In this document: piece by piece, positions 8,218 to 19,400 of the stretch
How the letters are laid out: every line of letters starts with the position of its first letter
How positions within the stretch are numbered: the stretch's first letter is position 1
From: Treponema saccharophilum DSM 2985
GTDB taxonomy: Bacteria > Spirochaetota > Spirochaetia > Treponematales > Treponemataceae
Direction: 5' to 3'
Length of the DNA stretch: 64,000 bases
NCBI RefSeq assembly: GCF_000255555.1
Contig: NZ_AGRW01000046.1
Location: 32,928-96,927, forward strand
Notes under the pieces: model-generated
Databases searched by the model: none
What the model was told of the DNA's origin: nothing
Seen by the model: the letters and a program-made list of their open reading frames with translations, nothing else
Made by a program: the position numbers and the translations under genes

Positions 8218-9738
8218 ATGGTTTCGTTGAAAAAAGTTTCTAGATTCGCCCTGATTCTATCATCAATTCTGTTTTTTGATACAGTTTCGTCGTTTGCTGT
8301 GCCAAAGAAAATGGTTTTCGGCGGGAAGAACGGATGGAACGACTTCCAGAAGATGACCGGGCTTACCACGGGAGTCGGACGGTTCGGATACGAGTCGCTC
8401 CAGCTCGTCACCTCGACGCAGTGCACCGATGACGAGACCGACCTCCTCCTCACGTTCGACGGGCAGGATGTGCGCGATTCCACGGGGCATTACGAGGTCG
8501 TGTCGAACAACCTCCTCCGCGCAGACGGCGCGGCGAGGGGAAAAGGCGCGGCTCTTTCGCGCGGAATTGACAAGGGCGTCTCGCTCAAGGGCGACAAAGG
8601 CTCCCTTTTCGGCACGAGCGGAATGGCTGGCTCGTTCACGATTGAATTCTGGCTGGCTCCTTCCCTTGCGGAGAACGGGGAGACGGTTTTCTCGTGGCGG
8701 TCGTCGCTCAACGCGTCCGGATATTCGAAATACCAGATGATTTCCGCATCGTTCTTCGCGAACCACCTGCAGTGGAAATTCAACAACATCTTTCTCGGAT
8801 TCGACGATTCCGAGGTCGTGCTCGACGGGCTTTCGACGGTCGTCCCGAAAAAATGGAGCCGCCATACGCTTTCGTTCGACCAAGAGACGGGCGCGCTCGA
8901 ATACTGCGTTGACGGGCGCACGGAGGCGATAAAATTCATAACGAAGACGCAGCACGAGAACGGTACCGTATGCGAGCCGAGCATCGGCGTCGTGGCAAAA
9001 ATCGACATCTGCCCGCAGTACGCGGGAAAAATCGACAACTTTAGGATTGACAGGAGCGCGGGAAAAGCTTCCTCCGAGTGCGCCATCGGCGTGACGGGCA
9101 ACGAGAAATTCAAGGCTGACGGCGGATTCTTCATGACAAAACCGATTCTCGTGTCGCATTCGGCGGAGATGGACGAAATTTCGGCGGAGATGAGCGTTCC
9201 CCCGCAGACTGAGGTGAAATTCTACGTGCGTTCGGGCGACAACTGCTACGAATGGAACGACAAATACCCCGCATGGAAGGAAGTCGTGCCCGGGGAAAAA
9301 ATTTCCGATGTTTCGGGGCTTTATTTCCAGATTGCGGCTGAGCTTCTTCCCGACGGCGGCGGCGAGCATACGCCGGCGATTTCCGAGATGACGCTCGCCT
9401 ATACCGAACAGGACGATCCGCTTCCTCCTTTCTCCGTGGAGGCGATTCCTGGCGATGGATGTGTTACACTGTCATGGAGTAATTCCGTTGACGACACCGC
9501 CGGCGGATACTACGTCTATTACGGGAACCGTCCGGGCGAGTATCTTGGTGTCGTGGCGTCAGAAGGCGCGTCGCCGATAAAAGTGGGGAACAGGAATTCG
9601 ATGACGCTCAGTGGGTTGAGGAACGGCACGATATACTATTTTGCCGTGTCCGCTTATTCAAAACTCGACCCGAGAATTTGTGGCGAGGTCTCGAAGGAAG
9701 TGTTCGCCCGGCCGTCGGCGAGGCTTTCGATAAGGTGA
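8218..9738 (+). CDS. Secreted protein with LamG-like and fibronectin type III domains
   Basis: A 506-aa protein with a typical signal peptide (basic KKVSR, then a hydrophobic stretch ending near SSFA, residues 1-27). A concanavalin/LamG-like region follows (about 85-275, with SFTIEFWLAP and a later VPKKWSRHTLSFD). A fibronectin type III domain lies near the C-terminus (about 410-490, CVTLSWSNSVDD...GGYYVYYG). Such combinations usually bind carbohydrate or protein outside the cytoplasm. No enzyme motif is seen and no lipobox, so it is periplasmic or secreted. The start is supported by the signal peptide, but the ribosome-binding site is weak (GGA at 8208-8210). The promoter must lie inside the 5' end of uvrC. 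Confidence 0.75.
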   Translation: MVSLKKVSRFALILSSILFFDTVSSFAVPKKMVFGGKNGWNDFQKMTGLTTGVGRFGYESLQLVTSTQCTDDETDLLLTFDGQDVRDSTGHYEVVSNNLLRADGAARGKGAALSRGIDKGVSLKGDKGSLFGTSGMAGSFTIEFWLAPSLAENGETVFSWRSSLNASGYSKYQMISASFFANHLQWKFNNIFLGFDDSEVVLDGLSTVVPKKWSRHTLSFDQETGALEYCVDGRTEAIKFITKTQHENGTVCEPSIGVVAKIDICPQYAGKIDNFRIDRSAGKASSECAIGVTGNEKFKADGGFFMTKPILVSHSAEMDEISAEMSVPPQTEVKFYVRSGDNCYEWNDKYPAWKEVVPGEKISDVSGLYFQIAAELLPDGGGEHTPAISEMTLAYTEQDDPLPPFSVEAIPGDGCVTLSWSNSVDDTAGGYYVYYGNRPGEYLGVVASEGASPIKVGNRNSMTLSGLRNGTIYYFAVSAYSKLDPRICGEVSKEVFARPSARLSIR

Positions 9739-9838
9739 ACCATCGGATTCTTAAGGAACCGGGGCTCAGCAACGTTTGGTAAATGCCGTTCCGCCTCATC
9801 GCATCGTTCGGGGGCGGGCTGCTCATCAGGATGTGATT

Positions 9839-12800
9839 ATGTCGGATAAGGAACTTCTGCTGAAAAGGGCAAAATCCGCGCTTATCTCTCGCGATTACGA
9901 GACTGCCGCAAGGATTTACAAATCTCTGATAAAAAGCGACAAGAAGAACATGGATTTGAAAATCCAGCTCGGGAACCTCTACGTCAAGAGCGGTCAGGAT
10001 TCGCTCGCTCTTTCGTGTTTCGAGGAAATCGAGCAGTACATGATGATTTCCGGCGAGGAGTTTCCGTTCGCCGTTGACGTGTACCTCTCGCTCGGCGGAA
10101 TATACAGGCGGCTCGGCCGCTTCGACGAGTCCCTTGCCGCGCTCGGGAAGGCGGGGGAGACAGGCGCGAAGGAAATTCAGGTTTCATACAGCCTCGGCTT
10201 CACGTACCGGCAGATGGGAAAGTACGAATCGGCCATCGACTGCTTCCAGAACGTAATCGACAAAAATCCGCGCGACGTCCTCGCGTTCAACCATCTCGGC
10301 GCAATCCACGCGCTTCAGGGAAACCACGAGAAGGCTATCGTCGCATATCAGCACGGGCTGAAAATCGACCCGAACCATCCCGTCATCCAGCTGAACATAG
10401 CAAAAAGCTACGAGGCAATCGGCGAGACGCGGAAGGCGCTTTCCTGCTACGAGGGGGCGCTCCGCTCGAAGCCGGGGTGGATTGAGGCAATCGACCTCTA
10501 TTCCGACCTCCTCCTGAAGGAAAACCAGGTGAAGGAAGCCGACGATGTCGTATCGCGCGCGCTCAAGATAAATCCCGACGACGTGAAGATGCACACCGCG
10601 ATGGGAAAAGTCTTCAACAGAAAAAGCGTTTTCGAGGACGCGGAGAAAGAATTCAAGAAGGCGCTTTCGAAGAACGACGTCTACGCGCCAGCTCTCAAGG
10701 GGCTTGCGCTGTCGCAGGAAAAGCAGGGGAAGAGCCGCGAGGCTGCGGAGACGATTCAGAAAGCGCAGAAACTCAGCCCGGACGACATAGAGATTCTCAA
10801 GCAGACGGCGCACATCCTCCTTTCAGCGAACTATCTTCCCGCGGCATACGAGAAGATTTCCCATTTGTGGAAGATAAACCAGGACGACATCGATACGGTG
10901 AACCTGCTCGGGCAGTACTACATCTGCCACGGCGACGAGGACAAGATTGAGGCGTGTTTCGACCGTCTTGAGCGGATTAAGCCGGGATGCACGGACGTCT
11001 ACAAGGATTGGGGCGAGCGCTACCTCCAGATTGGCGACGAGAAGAATGCGGAGGATTACCTCAAGGTTGCGGTCCACGAGAATGCGGGCGACGCAGACGC
11101 GATGATTTCGCTCGCGAGGATGTACGACAAGCAGGGGCGCACGAACGAGGCTCTCGATTTGCTTTACAAGGCGGGAAAAGCCGACGCGAACAACGAGTCC
11201 GCGAAGAGGGCCGTCGACAGAATCGAGCGCAAGAAGCAGCTTTTCCACAAGGAGCCGCCGGCTCCGGCCGTCCAGCCGCGCCCTGAAGAGGGGCTTCCGG
11301 TCGACGACTTCGATATATTCGACCGTGCCGCCGAGATGTCCGGCGGGGTTCCCGAGAATGTCGGGGAAGTTTCGATGGGCAAGGAATTCGATTCCCTCAA
11401 GACGGAGCTGAATTCCGTCGATGTGCCGTTCGACCTCGGGATGGGGGACGGCGAGCTTGTCGAGAACGAGAACGCCGATTTCGAATCCCCGATAGATTTC
11501 GATGACAGCGCGAAGGATGACAGCGATATCGAGGGCGGAGAATTCGACGACTCGAAGTCGCTCGAGAATCTCATCGACGCGGAGAACGATTCCGTCGATT
11601 CCGTCCTGCACGGTGGGAGCGAGATGTCCGATTTCGGCGACGATTCTTGGGAGGACGAGAGCGGGGGCGGAAATCCTGCTGCGTCTGGCGGCGGCTCAGC
11701 TCCGGCTGATATCGTTCCCGCGGTGGATGCGGCCGATGACGGCGACGTCTCCGACAAGGCAGGGCTTGTTCAGGAAAACGCGGCTTCCGCGGCTCCTGTA
11801 TCGGCTTCCGGCTCAGCCGCGCCTTCCGACGCGTTCGATTTCAGCCAGTTCGGGGCGGAGGATTTGAGCGGCGACACCGACGACATCGTTTCGATTGACG
11901 AGATGATGGGGGACGGCGAGCGCGATTCCGGCGACGTCATTGACGATTTGGTCGATTTCGATGCGCCTGTCGACGAGGAGGACGATGTCCGCCGCGAGCG
12001 TATGCCCGACGGTTCCGGCGTTCTCGACGCCATCAGCCACGCCGCCGATTATCCGGAGCAGGGCATCGAGGAGGAGGTCGTCCGCGATTTTCCTCGCGAA
12101 TTCAACGCGCAGAGGCCGAACCTTTTCCGCGACGAGGATTTTGATGACAGGACACCCGTAAAGCCGTATGTCGTTGGCGACGGATCCGATTATGCCCCGC
12201 AGCCTCCGTCATACAAGCCTGACGCTGCGGAAAATTTTCAGCGCCAGAGCGTCCCCGATTCGCGCCATCAGCCGCGCCCCGTTTCCGACGACGACTATCT
12301 TTCGCTCGAACGGCAGATTCAGCAGGTCGCGCGCAATGCCGACGACGCGCAGTACGCCGCGAACCAGGCCCGCCGCGCCGCGCAGTTCGCCGAGGAAAAC
12401 GTCCGCGACACGGAAGGGCGCATAAAGCGTTCCCTTGAGAATTCCATCGAAAGCATGGTCGAGGAAAAAATCCGCGAGCGAATCGGCGATGATTTGGACA
12501 ACCGCATCGACGAGAAAATAAGCGAGCGGATAGGGGACGATCTCAACAACAAGATTTCCGAGACAATCGACAACTTTATCGTGGGGCCTGATTCGGAGCC
12601 TGAGCCGGAGGGCGAAATCGAGCTGATGAACGAGGATGAATTCGAGCGCGCGCGTGAGGATGACGGCGACGATGTCGAGCTTCCTGTCCCCGATGTCGAA
12701 GTCCCCGAGAACGCGCTCGAAATCGTGTCGCAGAATTTGTACGAGGAGCCGGAGAAAAACGAGGCGGAGAAGATGCTCGAAAAAGCCGTCGCGATTCTTC

Positions 12801-13225
12801 CTTCGATTGTCCGTGCCATCGAGGACAAATCCGTCATGGAGGAATTCAAGTCGTCGCTCGAGATGTTCAAGAAGCTCCGCGAGATGCTCGAATTCCTTCC
12901 TCCCGCGAAGAAAAAGCAGTTCATGACGAGCAGGACGCGCATAATGCTCGACTACGTGATTGCGAAGCTGTCCGGACGCCCGGGGCTTTTCGCGACGGTC
13001 GTCGCGCTGCTCAAATCCGGCGTGATGAGCGGCCCGACACCGACGGAGGAGATTACCTCGCCGATAGATATGGACGCTTCAAGCGACGAGTACATCGTAA
13101 CGCTGATTTCCTCCGTGATGGAGACGCTGCGGAAGCTGTGCGAGAGCCTTGAGGACGATTACCTCCGCGACGCAATCGATTCCGAGATTCTCGGGATTCT
13201 GGAGAAAATACGCACGGCGGTATGA
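9839..13225 (+). CDS. Large TPR-repeat protein with acidic linker and helical C-terminus
   Basis: About 1128 aa. Residues 1-460 are tandem tetratricopeptide repeats (for example AFNHLGAIHALQGNHEKAIVAYQHGL), a protein-interaction scaffold. A long acidic, low-complexity linker follows (about 490-830, rich in D, E, S, P). Next is a helical segment with an internal near-repeat (EEKIRERIGDDLDN then DEKISERIGDDLNN), and then a conserved-looking helical C-terminal domain. No signal peptide or membrane helix, so probably cytoplasmic. ATG at 9839 is chosen over an in-frame upstream start at 9776 because AGGA (9828-9831) is well placed and the TPR begins at once. Transcription ends at the terminator after 13243. 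Exact role unknown. Confidence 0.8.
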   Translation: MSDKELLLKRAKSALISRDYETAARIYKSLIKSDKKNMDLKIQLGNLYVKSGQDSLALSCFEEIEQYMMISGEEFPFAVDVYLSLGGIYRRLGRFDESLAALGKAGETGAKEIQVSYSLGFTYRQMGKYESAIDCFQNVIDKNPRDVLAFNHLGAIHALQGNHEKAIVAYQHGLKIDPNHPVIQLNIAKSYEAIGETRKALSCYEGALRSKPGWIEAIDLYSDLLLKENQVKEADDVVSRALKINPDDVKMHTAMGKVFNRKSVFEDAEKEFKKALSKNDVYAPALKGLALSQEKQGKSREAAETIQKAQKLSPDDIEILKQTAHILLSANYLPAAYEKISHLWKINQDDIDTVNLLGQYYICHGDEDKIEACFDRLERIKPGCTDVYKDWGERYLQIGDEKNAEDYLKVAVHENAGDADAMISLARMYDKQGRTNEALDLLYKAGKADANNESAKRAVDRIERKKQLFHKEPPAPAVQPRPEEGLPVDDFDIFDRAAEMSGGVPENVGEVSMGKEFDSLKTELNSVDVPFDLGMGDGELVENENADFESPIDFDDSAKDDSDIEGGEFDDSKSLENLIDAENDSVDSVLHGGSEMSDFGDDSWEDESGGGNPAASGGGSAPADIVPAVDAADDGDVSDKAGLVQENAASAAPVSASGSAAPSDAFDFSQFGAEDLSGDTDDIVSIDEMMGDGERDSGDVIDDLVDFDAPVDEEDDVRRERMPDGSGVLDAISHAADYPEQGIEEEVVRDFPREFNAQRPNLFRDEDFDDRTPVKPYVVGDGSDYAPQPPSYKPDAAENFQRQSVPDSRHQPRPVSDDDYLSLERQIQQVARNADDAQYAANQARRAAQFAEENVRDTEGRIKRSLENSIESMVEEKIRERIGDDLDNRIDEKISERIGDDLNNKISETIDNFIVGPDSEPEPEGEIELMNEDEFERAREDDGDDVELPVPDVEVPENALEIVSQNLYEEPEKNEAEKMLEKAVAILPSIVRAIEDKSVMEEFKSSLEMFKKLREMLEFLPPAKKKQFMTSRTRIMLDYVIAKLSGRPGLFATVVALLKSGVMSGPTPTEEITSPIDMDASSDEYIVTLISSVMETLRKLCESLEDDYLRDAIDSEILGILEKIRTAV

Positions 13226-13243
13226 GAATCAGCCGCCGTTCAT

Positions 13244-13286
13244 AAAAAAAGCCGCCCGTTCCTGAAAAAGGACAAGGCGGCTTTTT
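13244..13286. terminator. Bidirectional intrinsic terminator
   Basis: Stem GCCGCC (13251-13256) pairs with GGCGGC (13276-13281), with extra pairing inside. It is flanked by an A-run on the left and a T-run (13282-13286) on the right, so it can terminate both the TPR gene (plus) and the M24 peptidase gene (minus) that converge here. Confidence 0.85.
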
Positions 13287-13291
13287 CGCTT

Positions 13292-14464
13292 TTACAGGCG
13301 GATTATCTTCGAATGCGTGATGACCTCGTTGCCGGTTTCCGTAATCAGCACGTCGTTCTCCAGCCTGACGCCGCCGAGTTTCGGGTCGTACAGCCCCGGT
13401 TCGAGAGTGACAATCATTCCCGGCTTGAAGGTGACGGTCTCCGTCTGCTTGGCGCTTACGCGCGGGAATTCGTGGATTTCAAGCCCGATTCCGTGTCCGA
13501 GCGTGTGCGGCATCGTCTTTTTCGCGCGCGCGAACACTTCGTCCGCCTTTTTTCCCGCAAGGTTGATTTTCCCGCCCGGCGCGTAAAGCGGGAGCGATTC
13601 CTCCGCGGCTTTCTCGACGAGGGCGACAAGCTCCGCCTGCTTCTCGTTCAGGTTTTTCGCGACGGTCAGCGTCGTGTCGCTCGTGTATCCCTCATAAACG
13701 ACGCCGAAATCGAGAATCGAAAGGCCGTCTGCCGGCCAGGGCGCGTCCGTGTATCCTGGGAACGCGTGGATTGCCCATGAGCGCGCCGGTCCTGCCGCAA
13801 GCGTGTCGAATCCCGTCCGCTCGCAGCCGCATTTCCGCAGTTCGCTTTCGATGAGGAGCGCGACGTCCATCTCCTTGTGGAGCCAGTTCTCCCGGATTCC
13901 CCGCTCGATTTCCGATATGATGTGGTCGCCGACGCGCGCCGCTTCCTTTGTGCATTCGATTTCGTACTCGTCCTTCACGGCGCGCATGTCGACGACAAAA
14001 TCGTGCGCCGATTTCTCGCGGCAGAGGACGTCCCATTTGCCGGCGCTGAGCGCATCGACGAATTTGAGGAAAAGCGGGTACGGCGTTTCCGGCGGAATCT
14101 CGACTTTTTTCGCGCCCTTCATCTTCAGCGACGAGAGCGTCTTGGCGACGGCGGTCGTGCTGAGCCTGTCGTATTTGTTGAACGGTACAATCTGCACGTC
14201 GAGCGATTTTTCCTTGGCGAGGTTGTCGTCCCACGGGATGAGGAAATCCTTGAGCGGGATGTCTTTCCCTTCGTCGGGAACTGCCGTTATGATGTACAGC
14301 GCGTCGCTCGGATGTCCCGTGAAATACCTGACCGCGGGATTTCTCCGCCCCTCGGTGTCCTCAAAAACGACGGCGGAGATGCCGTTCTCCTTCATGAAAT
14401 CGATGAGCTTGAGCTTTCTCTGCCTGTAGATGCCTGCCAGCTCTTCCTTGCTGAAATGCCTCAT
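13292..14464 (-). CDS. M24 family metallopeptidase (Xaa-Pro aminopeptidase/prolidase type)
   Basis: A 390-aa cytoplasmic peptidase expected to remove N-terminal residues before proline or split Xaa-Pro dipeptides. An N-terminal creatinase-type domain (about 1-170) precedes the pita-bread catalytic domain. The five metal ligands are visible in order: Asp in ILDFG, Asp in TSDTT, His in GHGIGLEIHE, Glu in TLEPGLY and Glu in VRLENDV. ATG at 14464 has an excellent AAGGAG eight bases upstream. It lies 52 bp downstream of murJ on the same strand and may share its transcript. Whether it prefers dipeptides or longer peptides cannot be told. Confidence 0.9.
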   Translation of the reverse strand: MRHFSKEELAGIYRQRKLKLIDFMKENGISAVVFEDTEGRRNPAVRYFTGHPSDALYIITAVPDEGKDIPLKDFLIPWDDNLAKEKSLDVQIVPFNKYDRLSTTAVAKTLSSLKMKGAKKVEIPPETPYPLFLKFVDALSAGKWDVLCREKSAHDFVVDMRAVKDEYEIECTKEAARVGDHIISEIERGIRENWLHKEMDVALLIESELRKCGCERTGFDTLAAGPARSWAIHAFPGYTDAPWPADGLSILDFGVVYEGYTSDTTLTVAKNLNEKQAELVALVEKAAEESLPLYAPGGKINLAGKKADEVFARAKKTMPHTLGHGIGLEIHEFPRVSAKQTETVTFKPGMIVTLEPGLYDPKLGGVRLENDVLITETGNEVITHSKIIRL

Positions 14465-14516
14465 ATTTTTCTCCTTAACAATTTTTCCGAGATGCGGATT
14501 TTGGAATGACGTTTTT

Positions 14517-16121
14517 TCATCTGCGCCGAATTTTCGAGACGGCGACGGCGAGAATCTCGTCCTTCGTGACGGCGAGGAGCGCGATTCCGACCGCACCGTA
14601 GGCTGCCGCGCATGCCGCCAGCGGGATGCCGAACGAGACGAGCCGCCCGTGCCCCGCGAGCGATGACGAAATCGGGTCGTGAATGAAACGGACTGGTACG
14701 GAAGCCGCAGCCGAGAACGCGACGAGCTTTATCGTGTATGCGATTGTCCCGAGCGTTATCGACTTTACGTTTATCGATTTGTTCCTGCTCAGGAATGCGA
14801 AGAGCGCGATTGTGTTTGCGGCGCTCGCCACGGAAAGCGCGAGCGCGATTCCCCCGCCGGCCCTCGTTCCTTTCGCGAGAAACGTCACCATCGCGAACGC
14901 GAGCGCGATGTTCACCGCAAAGCCGATTATTCCCGCGGCCGTCGGCGATTTCGTGTCCCCCTGCGCGTAGAATGCCGGCGCGACAATCCTGTTCACCGCG
15001 ATGAAGAAAAGTCCCGCGATGTGGAAGTTGAATGCCGTCAGCGTGAGCGCGACAGATTCGGCGTCGAACGTCCTGTTCTTGTAGACGAGCGAGATGATGT
15101 CCTCGCCCGTCGAGAGGGAGAAGAACGTCACCGGAACGGAAATCAGCGCGATTATCTTTATCGCCTGAAGAAGCATCCCGCTGAATTCGTCCCATTTCTC
15201 CTTTTTCGCAAGCCCGCTCAAGTCGGGGAGGAGGACGGAGCCGATAGAGACGGCGAAAATTCCGAGGATAAGCTCCTGAAGCCTGAGCGAATACTGAAGG
15301 CTCGACACGATTCCCGTTCCCGCCTTGCCCGCGAGCGCCGTCGATACCGCGTCGTTGAGCTGGTATGCCGCCATGCCGACGACGGTGGGAATCACGAGCG
15401 CGATGACCTTGCGCGTCCCCGGGTTCGTGAACGCCTTCCGAATCGACGAGAATCCGCACCACCAGCCCGTCTTCACGACGAACGGAAGCTGGAACGCCGC
15501 CTGAACGAATCCTCCCGCGAGGACGCCTACCGACATCGCGCGCGCGGGATTCTGCATCCGGGGCGCGAGCAGGTACGTCGATGCGATGACAATCGCGTTG
15601 AAAAGCACCGGCGTGAATCCGGACGGCGAGAAAATCTTCACGCCGTTCAGTATTCCCTGAAAAAAAGCCGCGACGGAAATCAGCATGAGGTACGGGAACA
15701 TAATCCTCGTGAGGACGGCCGTCTCCCGTATCGTCGCGACGTTGTTCCCGTCGTAGAAAAACGGGACGATGAGCGGCGCGGCGATTATCCCGAGCGCGAC
15801 GACGATTGTCGTGAGGAACGTCACGAGCGTGAGCGTCGCCGAGACGAATTCCCTCGTCTGCGCCGTTTTCTCGTCCTGCTCGTCCTCGATGAATCTCCTG
15901 AACGTAGGTATGAACGCGACGGAAATCGCGTTCTCCGCGAAAAGCCGCCTGAAAAGGTTCGGAATCATGAATGCGATTGTGAAAGCGTCCGCGTACATCG
16001 ACGTTCCGAGGAATGTCGATTTTGTCATTTCCCGGAGCAGTCCGAGAATCCGTGAGAGAAGCGTGAAGAACGACAGCGAGAATGCCGCCGCCACCAGCGA
16101 TTTCGGTTTTCTTTGAGCCAT
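14517..16121 (-). CDS. murJ: Lipid II flippase MurJ (MviN family)
   Basis: Polytopic inner-membrane protein of 534 aa that exports lipid II for peptidoglycan assembly. Family landmarks: FTLLSRILGLLREMTKSTFLG at the start, then ADAFTIAFMIPNLFRRLFAE and SVAFIPTF, with about 14 hydrophobic helices after that. Length is normal for MurJ. ATG at 16121 begins right before the conserved N-terminal block, although no clear Shine-Dalgarno precedes it. A longer in-frame extension upstream (to 16277) lies in AT-rich intergenic sequence and is not protein-like. Followed on the same strand by the M24 peptidase. Confidence 0.93.
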   Translation of the reverse strand: MAQRKPKSLVAAAFSLSFFTLLSRILGLLREMTKSTFLGTSMYADAFTIAFMIPNLFRRLFAENAISVAFIPTFRRFIEDEQDEKTAQTREFVSATLTLVTFLTTIVVALGIIAAPLIVPFFYDGNNVATIRETAVLTRIMFPYLMLISVAAFFQGILNGVKIFSPSGFTPVLFNAIVIASTYLLAPRMQNPARAMSVGVLAGGFVQAAFQLPFVVKTGWWCGFSSIRKAFTNPGTRKVIALVIPTVVGMAAYQLNDAVSTALAGKAGTGIVSSLQYSLRLQELILGIFAVSIGSVLLPDLSGLAKKEKWDEFSGMLLQAIKIIALISVPVTFFSLSTGEDIISLVYKNRTFDAESVALTLTAFNFHIAGLFFIAVNRIVAPAFYAQGDTKSPTAAGIIGFAVNIALAFAMVTFLAKGTRAGGGIALALSVASAANTIALFAFLSRNKSINVKSITLGTIAYTIKLVAFSAAASVPVRFIHDPISSSLAGHGRLVSFGIPLAACAAAYGAVGIALLAVTKDEILAVAVSKIRRR

Positions 16122-16421
16122 AGGCGAAGAGGATAATCGCTTTTCATCAGTGTTGCAAACGCCGTTTTTCCGCTTTTTTTTATGTCTGAATAAGTCAAAA
16201 ATTATGCAATTTTCTTTGAAAATAATGTAGTTTAATTGAATCTGAAAGAAAAAAGTTGAAAACCTTTCAGAATTCATAATTGATTGCCGATGATAAAACT
16301 GTTAGAATCTCAAAAATCTCCAAAGCGTAAGAATCCGTTCTCGAACATGCACTTCATTTTTCCAAGCGCGTTTTTTTTATTCATGCGCGGGTTCTTTCTA
16401 AAAAATGAGGACAGTAAAGCA
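16122..16421. other. AT-rich divergent intergenic region
   Basis: 300 bases between murJ (minus) and the first giant surface gene (plus). It is markedly more AT-rich than its surroundings and must carry the divergent promoters, but no convincing -35/-10 pair could be singled out. GAGG at 16407-16410 is the probable ribosome-binding site of the plus-strand gene. Confidence 0.5.
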
Positions 16422-19400
16422 ATGAGACATATTTTTAGGAATACAGTTCTTTTCTTTCTTGGCGGCCTGGGCATTTCTTCAGCATTCGCAAAGCGCGACA
16501 TTACGACTCGCTCTGTCGAGCAGATGGACAGCTGGCAGGAAAAATTCGACATAAACGAGAAGAAGCCCGGAAAGTACAACATCGTCGTCACGGCGACAGA
16601 CAAGGGCGGGAACACTGGGCTTGCCGGCCCGTTCAACATCTACATCGACCCCGAGTCCGACCTTCCCGTTTCCGGGATAACGAACCCGAGCGAGCAGATG
16701 CGCGTTCCCGGAAACCTCAACATCGTCGGAACGTGCGTCGATGACGACGGCGTCGACCAGGTGTGGCTCATCCTCGACGGCGACAAGGAGAATCCCGTCC
16801 TCGCCGATGGAAAGGAATTCTGGTCGTACTATCTCGACACGACGCAGCTTGAGGAAGGCCCGCACACAATCGAGGTGTACGGGACGGACATAAACGTCGG
16901 CGACGAGAAGAAGACGGGCCATTCGACGAAAGTCACGTGGAACCTCGACCGCAGGCAGCCCGTCACCGAGGTTACGAACCATACACTCGGCGAGCTTGTT
17001 TCCGGGAAGGTCACGCTCAACGGAACGGTCTTTGACGGAAACGGCATAGATTCTCTCGCGTATTCGCTTGACGGCGGCGAGGAATTCATCCCCACGAAGC
17101 TGAAATACGACAAAAAGCTGAATGTCTGGACGTTCGAGATTCCGATTGACACGAGGAAATTCCTTGACGGGCCTTCTGTCGTCTGGTTCAAGGCGTTCGA
17201 CAAGATGGGCTCAAGCTCCGTCTACTCATATCTCTATTTCATCGACAACACGAAGCCGAACGTGCAGATTGTCTCGCCTGAGCAGGGCGAGGTCTGCAAC
17301 GGAATTTTCGGCGTCGCGGGATTCGCGAAGGACGTTATCGGAATCTCCAAACTTTCGTGGAGATGCGGGGACGATTCCGGCGATTTTGAGCTTGTTCCCG
17401 GAAACCCGTACTGGTTCAAGGAAATCGACACGCGCGGGATTTCGTCCAAGTCGATCGAATTCTTCGTCACTGCCGTCGATACGGTCGGGAACACGGTCAC
17501 GGTCTCGCGCGCAATCCCGCTCGACCAGAACCTCGACAAGCCCGTCGTCACGATTGAGACGCCTGAGGCTGGCGCTGCTGTCGGAAGCGAAGCCGGCTCC
17601 GAGTATCTTTCCGGTCTCGTCCTCGACGATGACGGCGTCGCGTCCGTCACGTACAGAATAGACGACGGCGAGGAGCGGACGGTGGATTCGCACGGAAGCT
17701 TCTACGTCCATCTTTCCGATGAATTCATCCCGGCGGGAAAGCACACGGTCTTCGTTTATGCGACCGACATCCACGGCGTCAAAGGCAATGCCGCGTCGGT
17801 CGAATTCGTCGCGAAGGGAAACGCGCCTTCGTTCTCCACGGACGTTCCCTACGGTAAGAAAATCCATCCGGAGGACAATCCTTCGTTCACCGCGAAAATA
17901 CACGCGGACGGCGGAATTGCCAGCGCGCGGTGGCGCATTTCCGGCGGACAGAACGCGGAGTCGGAGGGCGAGCTGAACGTTCCTCCCGAGCCGAACGTGA
18001 AAAACGATATCGACGTCACCATTCCGCTTGCGGACGCTCCGTGGGGAATCGTGCAGGTCGAGATTTTTGCGACGGACAAATACGGGCGCACATCCCGGTT
18101 CAGCTCCGTCGTCGATATGATTGATTTGACGCGCATCCACACGGATTCCCCGCGCGTCGTGTTCGACGATTCACGCGTCATTCCGAGCCCTGACGGCTCG
18201 TCGTTCTCGATAATAAAGAACGACAAGAACCATCCCGTGCACGGATTTTTCCTCGACTCTTCGTCGGCGGGAAAAATAAAATCCGTCGCGCTCGTCCCGA
18301 ACACGTCTCTCGCTTCTGCTGAATTCGACGCGGAGACGGGAATCATCACGCTCAAGGCGGGGAAGGGCGGGCTTGTTTCCGAGCCGGTCGTCGTCCGCGT
18401 CACGACGGAGCGGAACAAGACGTTCGACAGCATTCCCGTCGTCTTCGAGGCGGAAGTCGATTGGGATGCGCCCGCGCTTTCGTTCGACAGCGACGGAAAG
18501 ACGTTCGACATAGCGAACCCCGCCGCGCCCGCCGCCGAATCCGTTTCCGAGAATCCCGAAGCGGTCTCGGAGCCGGAGCCGGCAAGCGCGCCCGCGGAGA
18601 TAATCGTAAAAGGCACGGTATCATCCGCGCAGGCAATCAAGAAATTCGGCTACCGGATTTACAGCGCGCAGAGCGTTCTCAACGGCGGCTTTGTCGTCCC
18701 GAACTCGCAGAAGGATTTTTCGGCGATGGAATTCGTCGATGTGGAGATAGACCCGCTTAAAACGGAGAAATCGGTCTCGTTTGCGATTCCGTATGAGAAA
18801 TTCTGCCCCGGCGTCTCCGTTGTCGAGATTGTCGCGGACAACGGAAACCGCTCGTTCAGCCCGTTCTTCGTCAACAACGTGCGCCATTCCCCGGAAATAG
18901 CCGCGAACGGAAAAAAAGCACCGGCGCCGGCAAAACCGGACGTGCGCTGGTTCGAGAGCATGGACGGCGGCGACATCTACCACGCTGTCGTGTACCAGGG
19001 AAAGGACGCGATTGAGAATATGTTCGGCCGCCACCCGAGGTCTGAAGTCGTCGAGGCGATGCACAAATTCACCGCGAGCATCTCTTACGAGGGCGGAAAA
19101 ACGCCCGTCGAGTCTTCTTTCAACGTAACGGGAAAAAGCAACGCAAAGGTTTTCATCGAGAAGGTCGGCGATTTTGCGTTCAGGAACGGCATGGTCGTCC
19201 CGATGGAGCGCGGAAGCGCGGGAATCCCCGTGCGCGTCTCAATCGAATCCGACATTCCGGTGAAATCCGTCTCCTTTGAGATAAGCGGCGACAAGGTTCC
19301 GGGCGGAGCAGAATCCGCGAAGGGAACCGCGCCTGTCGTTCTCGACGAAAGCGACGGAAAGAAATATGTCGCGGAATTCGTCATGGCCGACCAGCCGTCG

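Noticed and set aside
16284..16421. N-terminal extension of the first giant protein to 16284
   Set aside because: It would put about 46 residues before the signal peptide and lies in AT-rich intergenic sequence.
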